Position numbers and translations under genes: made by a program
Shown here: in pieces, positions 1-8,189 of the stretch
Layout: each line of letters begins with the position of its first letter
How positions within the stretch are numbered: the first letter of the stretch is position 1
NCBI GenBank assembly: GCA_014801585.1
Contig: JAAVDX010000021.1
Location: 20,148-84,147 of the forward strand
Origin: Bacteroides sp.
GTDB lineage: Bacteria > Bacteroidota > Bacteroidia > Bacteroidales > Muribaculaceae
DNA length: 64,000 bases
Direction: 5' to 3'
The notes under the pieces: model-generated
Databases searched by the model: none
Seen by the model: the letters and a program-made list of their open reading frames with translations, nothing else
Told to the model about the DNA's origin: nothing

Positions 1-1
1 A

Positions 2-253
2 ATGGAGGAACTGATAGTCGTGCTTGAAGGTATCGACGACATGACCTCGGCCAACGCTGAAAAGATCGTGCTCGACTGGATCGCATCTAAGGAATATCAT
101 CTCGGCAACGTGATGAATGCCTTCCGTCTGGCCGTAGTCGGTCAGTGTAAGGGTCCGCACATGTTTGATATTACCGAACTTATGCCCAAGTCGGAAGTAA
201 TCGCACGCATCCGTCGCGCTGTCGAGAATATTCCGGCTCCGGCGGCTGAGTGA
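2..253 (+). CDS. gltX: Glutamyl-tRNA synthetase, C-terminal fragment (5' end outside window)
   Basis: Only the last 83 residues are present; the frame is open at the window edge, so the Met at base 2 is probably internal. The piece resembles the end of the class I GluRS anticodon-binding domain, with the segment around [20 protein letters not shown] and a late FRLAVVG stretch typical of Bacteroidetes GltX. The enzyme charges tRNA-Glu in the cytoplasm. It lies 69 bp upstream of waaA on the same strand. The call rests on a short tail, so the family is likely but the catalytic part cannot be checked. Confidence 0.75.
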   Translation: MEELIVVLEGIDDMTSANAEKIVLDWIASKEYHLGNVMNAFRLAVVGQCKGPHMFDITELMPKSEVIARIRRAVENIPAPAAE

Positions 254-322
254 ATCCGGCCCTGTCAGCCGCTCGATGGCAGTACCCCCCGTTTCACGTC
301 CGTATACCCCCTTCTTTAGGAT

Positions 323-1591
323 ATGCTACTTTACGATCTCGGAATCTATCTCTATCGTCAGGGAATCCGAATTGCAGCCCATACATCCCGCCACGCCAAG
401 CCCCGACTTCTCAACGAGGGGCTCGGCGAGGTATGGGATCGTCTGCTCCCGCTGAAAAGCGGTGAAGGTCGCAATGTATGGATTCACGTCGCTTCATTGG
501 GAGAGTTTGAGCAGGGCCGACCCCTGATCGAACGTCTGAAGCGCGAACATCCCGAACTGCGCATCATTCTTACCTTCTTCTCCCCTTCCGGCTATGAGGT
601 AAGAAAGAATTACAAGGAGGCCGATATCGTGGCTTACCTCCCGATAGATACTCCGCGCAATGTCAGCAGATTTCTGGATATCGTCAGGCCTGAGATGGCA
701 ATCTTCGTGAAATATGAGTTCTGGCTCAATTATCTGAAGGAGTTACGCCGACGCGAGATTCCGACCTATCTCATCAGCGGCATTTTCCGCCCGGATCAAC
801 TCTTCTTCAAGTCGTATGGCGGTTTCTACCGCAATGCGCTCCGTACATTCCGCCGACTCTACGTGCAGGATGAACGCAGCCGCCGACTGCTTGACGGAAT
901 CGGCATTACTGACGTGACGGTCGCCGGCGACACTCGTTTCGACCGTGTGACCGATATTATGCGCGGAGTCAAACCCCATCGCATACTCGACCTCTTCTGT
1001 AAAGCTCCCGGCGATGAGCGTCTGACATTTCTCGCCGGCAGCTCCTGGCCGGAGGATGAGGCAGTCTACGCGGAATGGCTGAGGGAGTCAGGGGATTCAG
1101 TCAAAGGTGTGATTGCGCCGCATGAATTCGATGCCGAGCGTCTGAAGCGATTGCTCGGACTATTCGGAGATAAGGCTGTGCTGATGAGCGAGGCAGAAGG
1201 AAATCCTGAACTGTTGGAGGGGAAACAGGTTCTTATAATCGATTGTTTCGGGTTGCTTGCTTCGGCCTATTCCTATGCCGACATAGCCTATGTAGGAGGT
1301 GGATTCGGAGCCGGACTCCACAACATCAACGAAGCCGCCGTCTATGGCATACCGGTCTTTTACGGCCCGAACCATTCGAAATTCATCGAAGCGGAGGAGA
1401 TGAAAACGCAAGGGGGTGGCATTGCGATCAATTCCAAAGAGGAATTCCGCGAGAAAGCCGACCGACTCCTTGCCGACCCCTCCGAACGCAAGGCGCTCGG
1501 CCAACGCTCCGCAACCTACATCCGCTCCAAACTCGGAGCGACCGACATAATCTACTCCGACCTATTTGCGACCACTGCGAATATGAGATAG
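323..1591 (+). CDS. waaA: 3-deoxy-D-manno-octulosonic acid (Kdo) transferase, GT30
   Basis: This enzyme adds Kdo from CMP-Kdo to the lipid A precursor at the inner face of the inner membrane, the first step of LPS core assembly. The 422-residue length fits the family. A short hydrophobic N-terminus (LLYDLGIYLY) precedes the acceptor domain, where ASLGEFEQG carries the conserved Glu (E61) that acts as base in WaaA. The C-terminal donor-binding half has YVGGGFGAGLHNINEAA followed by PVFYGPNHSKF, the usual GT30 CMP-Kdo site. A single Kdo or two cannot be decided from sequence. The ATG at 323 is the first in frame after the gltX stop. Confidence 0.93.
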   Translation: MLLYDLGIYLYRQGIRIAAHTSRHAKPRLLNEGLGEVWDRLLPLKSGEGRNVWIHVASLGEFEQGRPLIERLKREHPELRIILTFFSPSGYEVRKNYKEADIVAYLPIDTPRNVSRFLDIVRPEMAIFVKYEFWLNYLKELRRREIPTYLISGIFRPDQLFFKSYGGFYRNALRTFRRLYVQDERSRRLLDGIGITDVTVAGDTRFDRVTDIMRGVKPHRILDLFCKAPGDERLTFLAGSSWPEDEAVYAEWLRESGDSVKGVIAPHEFDAERLKRLLGLFGDKAVLMSEAEGNPELLEGKQVLIIDCFGLLASAYSYADIAYVGGGFGAGLHNINEAAVYGIPVFYGPNHSKFIEAEEMKTQGGGIAINSKEEFREKADRLLADPSERKALGQRSATYIRSKLGATDIIYSDLFATTANMR

Positions 1592-1637
1592 AATCTACCG
1601 CCTCTATTCTAAAACATAAGGATACAGGCGGTAGATT
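1592..1637 (+). repeat. Hairpin repeat, copy A (downstream of waaA)
   Basis: Begins directly after the waaA stop. Arms AATCTACCGCCT and AGGCGGTAGATT are exact complements separated by an AT-rich loop containing TATTCTAAAAC. A close copy with the same loop motif lies at 5645-5690. It could end waaA transcription, but no T-run follows. Confidence 0.7.
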
Positions 1638-1638
1638 A

Positions 1639-1721
1639 ATTATACACAAGGGTCAGAAAGTATTGAAACGTTAGACTCACATAATCCGTAAAAACTCAGA
1701 GAAATAATCGATTAATGGTAT
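1639..1721 (+). repeat. 83-bp direct repeat, copy 1: tail of a lost BspA-like gene
   Basis: Identical over 83 bp to 6844-6926, which is the 3' end and downstream flank of the BspA-like gene at 5704. In frame it reads IIHKGQKVLKR and a stop, the exact C-terminus of that gene. It is joined directly to the right arm of the hairpin at 1592-1637, whereas in the full copy hairpin and tail are separated by an entire ORF. The simplest reading is deletion of one paralogue that left its leader hairpin and tail. No promoter or start belongs to this fragment. Confidence 0.8.
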
Positions 1722-1985
1722 GACGGATCTGATTTATTACCTTTTAATTTGCTTTTACAGATATTTTAAATTACATTTGCACTCGAAAAGTAGTGTCACT
1801 TATTCTTCACAATTCTGCACTCTTTTTTCATTATAATTTCTAACACCTCAACACCTCTGTATATTCGTAATGATTCCCATCTTATACAGTCTATTATACG
1901 GAGATTAATATTCCGTATTCTATTATACAGGATGGAGAAGTTGTATATAACAAGAAAATTATAAAACATTAATATTGCATCAATT
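1722..1985 (+). other. Non-coding leader with a possible second decayed tail
   Basis: Carries the promoter of the next gene and then about 200 nt of AT-rich leader. The last part (about 1874-1972) reads in one frame as VYYTEINIPYSIIQDGEVV, ending KKIIKH and a stop. This loosely resembles the C-terminal tail style of the local BspA proteins, so a second decayed tail is possible. The match is too weak to call a pseudogene. Confidence 0.35.
1748..1780 (+). promoter_or_regulatory. Bacteroidetes-type promoter for BspA-like gene 1
   Basis: TTTG at 1748-1751, 20-nt spacer, TACATTTGC at 1772-1780. This gives a leader of about 200 nt. The promoter of the paralogue at 14753 has the same layout and a shared ATTTGCACT core. 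Confidence 0.75.
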
Positions 1986-3062
1986 ATGAGAACTCTAAAT
2001 TATGGCAGATGGATTCAATATGTTTCCGTTCTCATACTCCTATTTCTCGTGGAAATGCCTGTCGTTGCTGAGACTGTAGTCATTGAACATGAGGCGAGGG
2101 TGTTCCAACACGAAGGACTGACTTATAAAGTAATAGATCCTTATGCCAAACCTCTCAAGCTCGCCCTTATTGACGTAAGAGAGGATTTACGGGGTAATAT
2201 AGTAATTCCTGAAGAGTTATATATTACAACTACATTACGGCTTGACAAAGAACCCGTAAGAGCAATAGTTGTTAGAATCGCTGATAATTTCTTAGCCAAT
2301 TGGAATGAGAAAAATAAAAATGCTGAAGCAACTTTTCTTATCAAATTTGATTTACCCTCCACTGTGAGAAGTATTGGTGACAACGCATTCGCAAGTTGGG
2401 ATCGAGTGAATAGAATTATACTCAAAGAAGGATTAGAAAATATAGGAGCTTTCGCATTTAAGAATTCAGAGTTATGGGATATAACGATTCCGGAGTCTGT
2501 AATATACCTCGGATACGGATGCTTCCAGGACTCAAGAAATCTAAGAAAAATCATTCTCCCTTCAACTTTAAAAGCATTAGGCGGAAACGTTTTCTCATAT
2601 ACTATACTTGAGGATATTTATTGCTATGCTGCAACACCACCTATTGCCGACGAATCCGATTTCGGATTGGATGAATCTTTAAGTCTATATCTTCCCTTAG
2701 AAACCAAGCGGGTTGACTTCGCAAGGTGTAGAATTCACGTACCTGCGGAGTCGGTCGAACTCTACAAAAATGCTCCGGGATGGGAAATATTCTTCAATAT
2801 CGTTCCGCTTACTGATGAGGATATTCTTTCCTCAACGGAGAGAATTGAGGAGTCATTAGCTACCGCCGGCAATATTGACTATACGGTAAATGACGGGAAC
2901 CTAACCGTAGCAACTCATGCAGGAGATAAATTGACCGTATATGACACCAACGGAATTTGCTTGCAACAGGCATCTTTCGCTTCCGATGATACTTTCTCCT
3001 ACAAAGGCTCAGGCATAGTAATACTTTACGTCAACAATAACAGCGTAACAGTTGCCCTGTAA
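1986..3062 (+). CDS. BspA-like leucine-rich repeat surface protein, paralogue 1
   Basis: A 358-residue secreted protein. Residues 1-29 form a signal peptide with a hydrophobic core (YVSVLILLFLVEM). The middle contains LRR_5/BspA-type repeats such as LPSTVRSIGDNAFASW, LKEGLENIGAFAF and IPESVIYLGYGCF. The last 70 residues (LTVYDTNGICLQQASF, then GIVILYVNNNSVTVAL) resemble a short type IX secretion C-terminal sorting domain. BspA-like proteins are known adhesins or binding proteins; the ligand here is unknown. The gene at 14753 is a clear paralogue with the same architecture. It sits inside the repeat-bounded surface-protein island beside a C25 peptidase. Confidence 0.82.
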   Translation: MRTLNYGRWIQYVSVLILLFLVEMPVVAETVVIEHEARVFQHEGLTYKVIDPYAKPLKLALIDVREDLRGNIVIPEELYITTTLRLDKEPVRAIVVRIADNFLANWNEKNKNAEATFLIKFDLPSTVRSIGDNAFASWDRVNRIILKEGLENIGAFAFKNSELWDITIPESVIYLGYGCFQDSRNLRKIILPSTLKALGGNVFSYTILEDIYCYAATPPIADESDFGLDESLSLYLPLETKRVDFARCRIHVPAESVELYKNAPGWEIFFNIVPLTDEDILSSTERIEESLATAGNIDYTVNDGNLTVATHAGDKLTVYDTNGICLQQASFASDDTFSYKGSGIVILYVNNNSVTVAL

Positions 3063-3179
3063 GATCATCTCAACAAGAAATGTAAAACCTTTCTAATTGA
3101 AGATATACTTCAAAGTTCACCATTTATATTAGATCATTCTCTATTTCTTCTATTTTTTTGGGATATTGTTTAAATTTTG

Positions 3180-3211
3180 TTTGGATAATCATATAATTTG
3201 ATTATCTTTGC
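3180..3211 (+). promoter_or_regulatory. Promoter for the C25 peptidase gene
   Basis: TTTG at 3180-3183, 19-nt spacer, TATCTTTGC at 3203-3211; transcription would start near 3215, about 30 nt before the ATG. Confidence 0.8.
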
Positions 3212-3245
3212 ATTCGATATCATTTTTTAACTAAACCTCATTTAT

Positions 3246-5636
3246 ATGAAACGCTTATTGTTCATCCTATTAATTTTGCCTTTCGTTGCGCTATGCTACG
3301 GGAAGGTAAAACACATGGGTTACAGTGAATCCGGAATTGTGATTGAATACGACTTTTCTGATTTCACTTCAACTCCGGATCCTGCAGATCCCAGTCTTTC
3401 ACACTTCATAGTTCAAGGATGCTCGATCATGAAAGGTGAGGGGCTACCTGCACTCCCATTCAAAGGGGAAAGTTTCGAAATTCCTAAGGGGATTACTCTT
3501 GGCGAAATCCAGATTGAGGAAATTACCGACACCATAATAGGCAAATGTGCGCCGGCTAGATTATTTTATTCAGACAGCGAACCTATTCCTACAACAAATG
3601 AAAATAATATTATTCCCTATGACGGAATATGGCCATCGACTTCGGCTTGTCTTGGAGAAACTGGGACATATAGAGACCGGCAGATAGGTAAAGTAATTAT
3701 CTATCCGGTTCGTTATGATTATAATAACGAAATGGCAGTAGTTAGTAAACGTCTTAAAATAACAATCCCTTTTATTAACTCTCCAGTCACATATAATTTA
3801 TCGGAAGATGAATCTGAACATTCTTTACCCAAAGATATGTTTTCCGCGTATTGTCCTCTAAATCTTCAAGTATCTAATGAAGTCACTCCAGTGGGTTCTG
3901 CTTATCAACCTCCGGTATTACTTCCAACTTTGATGATGGTTACACCTAAAAGATTTGAAGAACCTATAAGAACATTTGCTAAATGGAAACAGCGAATGGG
4001 GTACTCCGTATATATTGAAGTAGTATCTGACGAATCTAAACTTTTAGATCCTAATTATACCAAATCTCTTATTACAAACAGATACAAAACTGACAAGAAT
4101 CTCGAGTATGTACTTCTCGTGGGAGGTGGAGATATTATCCGGCCTTGTGAGGGGAAATATACCGTAAAGTTTGACAATGTTACAAATCCAAGAAAAGTTT
4201 ATACAGATTTTTATTTTTGTTGTATGGATGGAGATAATGACTTTACTCCAGATTTGGTAATTGGCAGATTCCCCGCTCATAATGTTGAGGATTTAAATGC
4301 TATGATTTCTAAAACCATGCACTATGAAAAGAATCCTCCCGTTTCATATCCCAATTTTTATCAAACAGGCATTCATATTGGCGAATGGGAGGACCAAGCA
4401 AAATCAACTGGTAAAGCTGGCTTCGAAAGACGTAATTTTATATGGACATCCGAATGGTTCCGTAACCAATTAATTACAAATTTTGGATTAGACGTAAAAA
4501 GACTATATTACAAATATTCCACGGCGACTCCTACTCATTACGCTAATGGAATCGGCCTTACACAAGATTTAAAGGATTACTTCTTAACTAATAATCTTAC
4601 CACCTCACAAATCAATGGCGCCATAAATACAGGGGCTCTTTATATCCTTGCAAGGTGCCACGGAGGTGTAAGCGTTTGGACTAACCTCGGATATAACGAG
4701 AATTACGTTCGAAATCTTATAAACTTAAACAGACTTTCATTTGTATATGCCGTCAATTGCAACTCTGGAATAATCTACAATCCTGAAATTAAAGCGGAAC
4801 AAAGTAGATACATAGATTATTCACTTTGTGAAGAATTCTTACGTAATAATCATGGTGGTGCGGTATGCGCGCTGGGTGCCAATGGGGAATCAGATAGTGA
4901 TTACAACGATTTCTTAGCAGCTGCAATCTTCAATGCCACCTATGTCAATAGTGCCTTAGGATTTGAAATACCCAATGCATTAGATTTTATGAATCAATTT
5001 GGCTTATTTTCTGAGTTCGGCAAAATATGTCAGGCGGCTATAGAAAATATGGTAGTTCAAGCGGACGGATATTCCGTAATTGGAAAGCGATTTGACCAAG
5101 CAAGGTATAATCGAGAATGCTATAATTGCTTGGGAGATCCCACTGTAAGATTCAATATATCTGCCCCAATTATAAAAGATGCGGAACATTTAAGAACAGA
5201 AAATAATGAGGCAAGATTAGATCCGCGCATGATAGTGGATGCAAGATTAGATCAATTAACCTTTGGTTATTCTAATCTTGCTTTATGGGGTCCTGAATTT
5301 CTTGGGAAGGATGCTGATGGCAATGAACGAGACTTGACCGGGTATTCTCTGATTGGTGATGGTTATGTTCCCATACTATTAGAAGAATATCAAGAATCTC
5401 ATTCATTATCAAAACCTATCATATCCTCAATTAAAGGAGATGATTCAAATATTTTTATTAACCTCACTGGACCAACAACAAATACCTACGTATGCTTATA
5501 TGACATATACGGGAATAGGGTTAATATAACTGAGGTTTCGAATGAATCTATGATAGTTCCCAAACCAAATGGGATGAGCATTATTACCCTTGAAAAGGAT
5601 GGAGTCATTTTAGACTCTGCTAAACTTCATAAATAA
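3246..5636 (+). CDS. Gingipain-like cysteine peptidase, family C25, secreted
   Basis: A 796-residue protein with a 19-residue signal peptide. An N-terminal propeptide-like region (to about residue 210) contains KGEGLPALPFKGESFEIPKG, typical of gingipain-type prodomains. The peptidase domain starts near LLPTLMMVTPKRFEEPIRTF. The catalytic pair is visible: His472 in ARCHGGVSVW and Cys505 in AVNCNSGII, 33 residues apart, the same spacing as His211/Cys244 of RgpB. The C-terminus (VCLYDIYGNRVNITEV, then GMSIITLEKDGVIL) looks like a type IX sorting domain. It has its own promoter, and the neighbouring BspA-like genes suggest a surface or secreted role. Substrate specificity is not predictable. Confidence 0.85.
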   Translation: MKRLLFILLILPFVALCYGKVKHMGYSESGIVIEYDFSDFTSTPDPADPSLSHFIVQGCSIMKGEGLPALPFKGESFEIPKGITLGEIQIEEITDTIIGKCAPARLFYSDSEPIPTTNENNIIPYDGIWPSTSACLGETGTYRDRQIGKVIIYPVRYDYNNEMAVVSKRLKITIPFINSPVTYNLSEDESEHSLPKDMFSAYCPLNLQVSNEVTPVGSAYQPPVLLPTLMMVTPKRFEEPIRTFAKWKQRMGYSVYIEVVSDESKLLDPNYTKSLITNRYKTDKNLEYVLLVGGGDIIRPCEGKYTVKFDNVTNPRKVYTDFYFCCMDGDNDFTPDLVIGRFPAHNVEDLNAMISKTMHYEKNPPVSYPNFYQTGIHIGEWEDQAKSTGKAGFERRNFIWTSEWFRNQLITNFGLDVKRLYYKYSTATPTHYANGIGLTQDLKDYFLTNNLTTSQINGAINTGALYILARCHGGVSVWTNLGYNENYVRNLINLNRLSFVYAVNCNSGIIYNPEIKAEQSRYIDYSLCEEFLRNNHGGAVCALGANGESDSDYNDFLAAAIFNATYVNSALGFEIPNALDFMNQFGLFSEFGKICQAAIENMVVQADGYSVIGKRFDQARYNRECYNCLGDPTVRFNISAPIIKDAEHLRTENNEARLDPRMIVDARLDQLTFGYSNLALWGPEFLGKDADGNERDLTGYSLIGDGYVPILLEEYQESHSLSKPIISSIKGDDSNIFINLTGPTTNTYVCLYDIYGNRVNITEVSNESMIVPKPNGMSIITLEKDGVILDSAKLHK

Positions 5637-5644
5637 AACTAATA

Positions 5645-5690
5645 AATCTATCGCCTTTATTCTAAAACGCTTAGATAAAGGCGGTAGATT
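5645..5690 (+). repeat. Hairpin repeat, copy B (between C25 peptidase and BspA-like 2)
   Basis: Arms 5645-5660 and 5675-5690 pair over 16 bp with one G-U. Loop and arms match the hairpin after waaA (1592-1637). It starts 8 bp after the peptidase stop and ends 13 bp before the next ATG, so it may end the peptidase message or structure the leader of the next gene. There is no T-run. Confidence 0.7.
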
Positions 5691-5703
5691 AAAATCAACA
5701 TAC

Positions 5704-6879
5704 ATGAAACAAAAATTATTTATAACACTTAGCATCCTTTGTTCCGCTATGGCTATTTATGCAGAGGAGAATAATAGCGACCGTACATGGTGGGATAAAG
5801 ACAATTGTCTGTTAGACGGGGAATGCTATTATATAGAAGAGGATGTAGTGTATGATCCTTGGACAAAAACGGAATATCGCCTCGATGACTGGATTGAATT
5901 TTATGGCGAGTACGGTGCAGGCATTAAGTATGGATTTCATATAGAGAACAAGGACAGATTGGAAGTCTCCATAACTGCACCTTTCGTAGCTCATGCCACT
6001 GAACCGGACAACTTTGTAGAGAAACATATTATTCTCCCGGATAGAGTTGAACATAATGGGAAAACCTATTCGGTAACAGCTATTCAGAATAGTCCTGCCT
6101 TTAGAGCAAACCGGATAGAACTGCCTTCTTCCATCAGATATATCAGTTCGAATAATTATTCCACTAATGAGGAAGATTCAGAATATTCCATATATGATAG
6201 ATGTAAGGCAGAGTTCATCTTTAACGAGGGTCTTGAGACAATTATGGATAACGTATTCTTCCGTGCGGATATTTCCTCGCTTAAATTACCGGGGTCATTG
6301 CGGTCGATTGGTAGCGATTTCGCGGGGAAATGTCGAAATCTTGAGTCTGTGGATTTTAACGAAGGCCTGATTTCTATCGGAGAAAATGCACTCTCAGACT
6401 GTCCGAGAATTACAGAAATAGATCTCCCTTCCACTCTGCTCACCTTAGGGCGCAACTCGTTCAATTCATGCGAAAACCTCGAAAAGCTCCATATCTCACG
6501 CTGGATTCGCAACCGCAACGGTTTTGAAGGAATTGCCAACAACTGTCCTAACATCAAAGAGATTGTCTACGACAGCAATACTCCCTATCCCGCCGTCAAC
6601 TCCTTCAATAAGGTCAATAAGGAGGAATGTACCCTCTACGTTCCCTATCGTCGCGGATATGTATATGCACAGACAGAAGGATGGAAGGAATTCAGAAATA
6701 TCGTAGAGATGGACGAACTTACCACTGCTCTACATCCTGCTGACGTAGCCCAAAATGCAAACTCAACTACAGATGAGGATGTCTATACGACCCTTGAAGG
6801 TATCCGCTATGAGGAATGGAACGAGATTCCTTCTAACACCATCATTATACACAAGGGTCAGAAAGTATTGAAACGTTAG
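5704..6879 (+). CDS. BspA-like leucine-rich repeat surface protein, paralogue 2
   Basis: A 391-residue secreted protein. The signal peptide is about residues 1-20 (KLFITLSILCSAMAIYA). LRR_5/BspA-type repeats run from about residue 110 to 270, for example FNEGLETIMDNVFF, LPGSLRSIGSDFA and LPSTLLTLGRNSF. A cap segment with YVPYRRGYVYAQTEGWKEFRNIV follows, a motif common after BspA repeats. The C-terminus ends IIIHKGQKVLKR, a basic tail like that of short type IX sorting signals and different from the tail of paralogues 1 and 3. Only 67 bp separate it from the peptidase, and no good promoter is visible there, so co-transcription is possible. Confidence 0.8.
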   Translation: MKQKLFITLSILCSAMAIYAEENNSDRTWWDKDNCLLDGECYYIEEDVVYDPWTKTEYRLDDWIEFYGEYGAGIKYGFHIENKDRLEVSITAPFVAHATEPDNFVEKHIILPDRVEHNGKTYSVTAIQNSPAFRANRIELPSSIRYISSNNYSTNEEDSEYSIYDRCKAEFIFNEGLETIMDNVFFRADISSLKLPGSLRSIGSDFAGKCRNLESVDFNEGLISIGENALSDCPRITEIDLPSTLLTLGRNSFNSCENLEKLHISRWIRNRNGFEGIANNCPNIKEIVYDSNTPYPAVNSFNKVNKEECTLYVPYRRGYVYAQTEGWKEFRNIVEMDELTTALHPADVAQNANSTTDEDVYTTLEGIRYEEWNEIPSNTIIIHKGQKVLKR

Positions 6880-6926
6880 ACTCACATAATCCGTAAAAAC
6901 TCAGAGAAATAATCGATTAATGGTAT
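6844..6926 (+). repeat. 83-bp direct repeat, copy 2 (end of BspA-like 2)
   Basis: Identical to 1639-1721. It covers the last 36 nt of the coding region and 47 nt of downstream flank. With copy 1 it bounds a segment of about 5.2 kb holding three surface-protein genes. Confidence 0.85.
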
Positions 6927-6962
6927 AACGGCTATAGGGAGCCTACCGATTATGATCGGAAT

Positions 6963-6996
6963 ATTTGGAAACGCGGAGAAATTTTTGTAACTTTGC
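6963..6996 (+). promoter_or_regulatory. Promoter of greA with a long leader
   Basis: TTTG at 6963-6966, 21-nt spacer, TAACTTTGC at 6988-6996. The expected start near 7000 gives a leader of about 145 nt that contains a terminator-like hairpin. Confidence 0.8.
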
Positions 6997-7040
6997 ATTG
7001 TAGTTCTTAAGTAGACTATTAAAAGGTTTGAGATATGAAA

Positions 7041-7092
7041 GGGTCTCTTCCCGGATGCTCGCTGCATATGGGAAGGGGTTCCTTCTTTTTTA
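7041..7092 (+). terminator. Intrinsic terminator inside the greA leader
   Basis: Lower stem GGGTCTCTTCCC pairs with GGGAAGGGG-TTCC using some G-U pairs; an inner stem ATGC/GCAT closes the loop; CTTCTTTTTT follows. It lies about 40 nt after the predicted start and about 55 nt before the greA ATG, so it would release a short RNA or attenuate greA. Confidence 0.7.
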
Positions 7093-7146
7093 ACCTCTTA
7101 TTAATTCTAACCGGTATTAATCCGATAATCAACAAAAATCATAACC

Positions 7147-7608
7147 ATGGCATACCTCACACAAGAAGGATACGACAAGAAAATGCAGGAACTCGCCGAA
7201 CTCGAGGCACAGCGTCCCGCCATCAAGGCTGCTATCGCTGAGGCACGCGACAAAGGCGACCTTTCCGAAAATGCTGAATACGATGCGGCCAAGGAAGCTC
7301 AGGGTCTTCTCGAAATGAAGATTGCCAAACTGAAGGAACTCGTAGCCAACGCACGCATCATCGACGACTCTCAGCTCAACACCGACGAAGTGCAGCTTCT
7401 CAATAAAGTGACTATCAAGAATCTCGCTAACGGAATGGTAGTGACCTACACTATCGTCACTGAGAGCGAGGCAAACTTCCGCGAGAACAAACTCGCATCG
7501 ACCACACCCATCGCAGCCGCTCTGATCGGTCATAAGGTGGGCGACGTAGTCACCTGTCAGGTGCCGGTCGGCGAGATGAAGTTTGAAATCATCAAGATCG
7601 AAATCTAA
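7147..7608 (+). CDS. greA: Transcription elongation factor GreA
   Basis: A 153-residue protein, close to the usual 155-160. The N-terminal coiled coil (residues 1-75) carries the tip motif GDLSENAEYDAAKE, whose acidic residues bring Mg2+ to the RNA polymerase active site for cleavage of backtracked RNA. The C-terminal FKBP-like domain ends with GEMKFEIIKIEI. It acts in the RNA polymerase secondary channel. The next gene, a HIT-family protein, starts 13 bp downstream and is probably co-transcribed. Expression may be limited by the leader terminator at 7041-7092. Confidence 0.96.
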   Translation: MAYLTQEGYDKKMQELAELEAQRPAIKAAIAEARDKGDLSENAEYDAAKEAQGLLEMKIAKLKELVANARIIDDSQLNTDEVQLLNKVTIKNLANGMVVTYTIVTESEANFRENKLASTTPIAAALIGHKVGDVVTCQVPVGEMKFEIIKIEI

Positions 7609-7621
7609 GGAGGCCGCAGAA

Positions 7622-8014
7622 ATGACTATTTTCTCAAAAATCATAGCCGGAGAGATCCCCTGCTATAAGATTGCTGAAAATGATAAATTCTTCGCATTTC
7701 TCGATATCAACCCGGTCAACTGGGGTCACACCCTGGTAGTGCCCAAGCAGGAGACCGATTATATCTTCGACCTCTCCGACGACGAAATCGGCGAGATGAT
7801 GAAGTTTGCGAAGAAAGTGGCCGTAGCGATTAAAGAAGCTATGCCCTGCCGCAAGGTCGGAATGGCCGTAATCGGCCTGGAAGTGCCCCACGCCCATATC
7901 CACCTCATCCCCCTCAAGCAGGAAGGCGACATGGACTTCTCCAAAAAGATCTCCGACCCCGACCCGGAAAAGATGAAGCAGATCGCCAAAGCAATCTCCG
8001 GTGCCGTAAAATGA
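7622..8014 (+). CDS. HIT-family nucleotide-binding protein (Hint-like)
   Basis: A 130-residue protein starting MTIFSKIIAGEIPCYKI; the track start at 7583 lies inside greA, so the ATG at 7622 is chosen. The histidine triad VPHAHIHLIPL is intact, as is NWGHTLVVPK of the first half. HIT hydrolases of the Hint branch cleave nucleoside phosphoramidates; the physiological substrate in bacteria is not settled. It follows greA by 13 bp, an arrangement I recall from other Bacteroidales. A long-loop terminator-like hairpin follows. Confidence 0.92.
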   Translation: MTIFSKIIAGEIPCYKIAENDKFFAFLDINPVNWGHTLVVPKQETDYIFDLSDDEIGEMMKFAKKVAVAIKEAMPCRKVGMAVIGLEVPHAHIHLIPLKQEGDMDFSKKISDPDPEKMKQIAKAISGAVK

Positions 8015-8036
8015 CGTCGTAAAATTATTCTTGCAT

Positions 8037-8097
8037 AATAAGTCAAGGACTTGCTCTTACCCTCCCTAAGGGACTCTGAGCGGGTCCTTAACTTATT
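8037..8097 (+). terminator. Long-loop hairpin after the greA-HIT unit
   Basis: AATAAGTCAAGGAC pairs with GTCCTTAACTTATT (14 bp, one G-U) around a 33-nt loop that can fold a small inner stem; TTTTA follows. Confidence 0.55.
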
Positions 8098-8132
8098 TTA
8101 GGAAGGATGATAAGGATTTTGGAGGGCGGAAT

Positions 8133-8163
8133 TTTGGGAAGTTGAATTTTTTCGCTATTTTTG
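8133..8163 (+). promoter_or_regulatory. Promoter of sufE
   Basis: TTTG near 8133-8136, about 19-nt spacer, TATTTTTG at 8156-8163. It lies after the first ATG of the track ORF (8142), which excludes that start. Confidence 0.7.
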
Positions 8164-8189
8164 TAGCTCAATCACTAAACGACTGCAAA

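Noticed and set aside
1243-1674. 143-codon ORF overlapping the end of waaA
   Set aside because: Its first part is an off-frame reading of waaA; only the last residues (LIIHKGQKVLKR) are meaningful, as the tail of a lost BspA gene.
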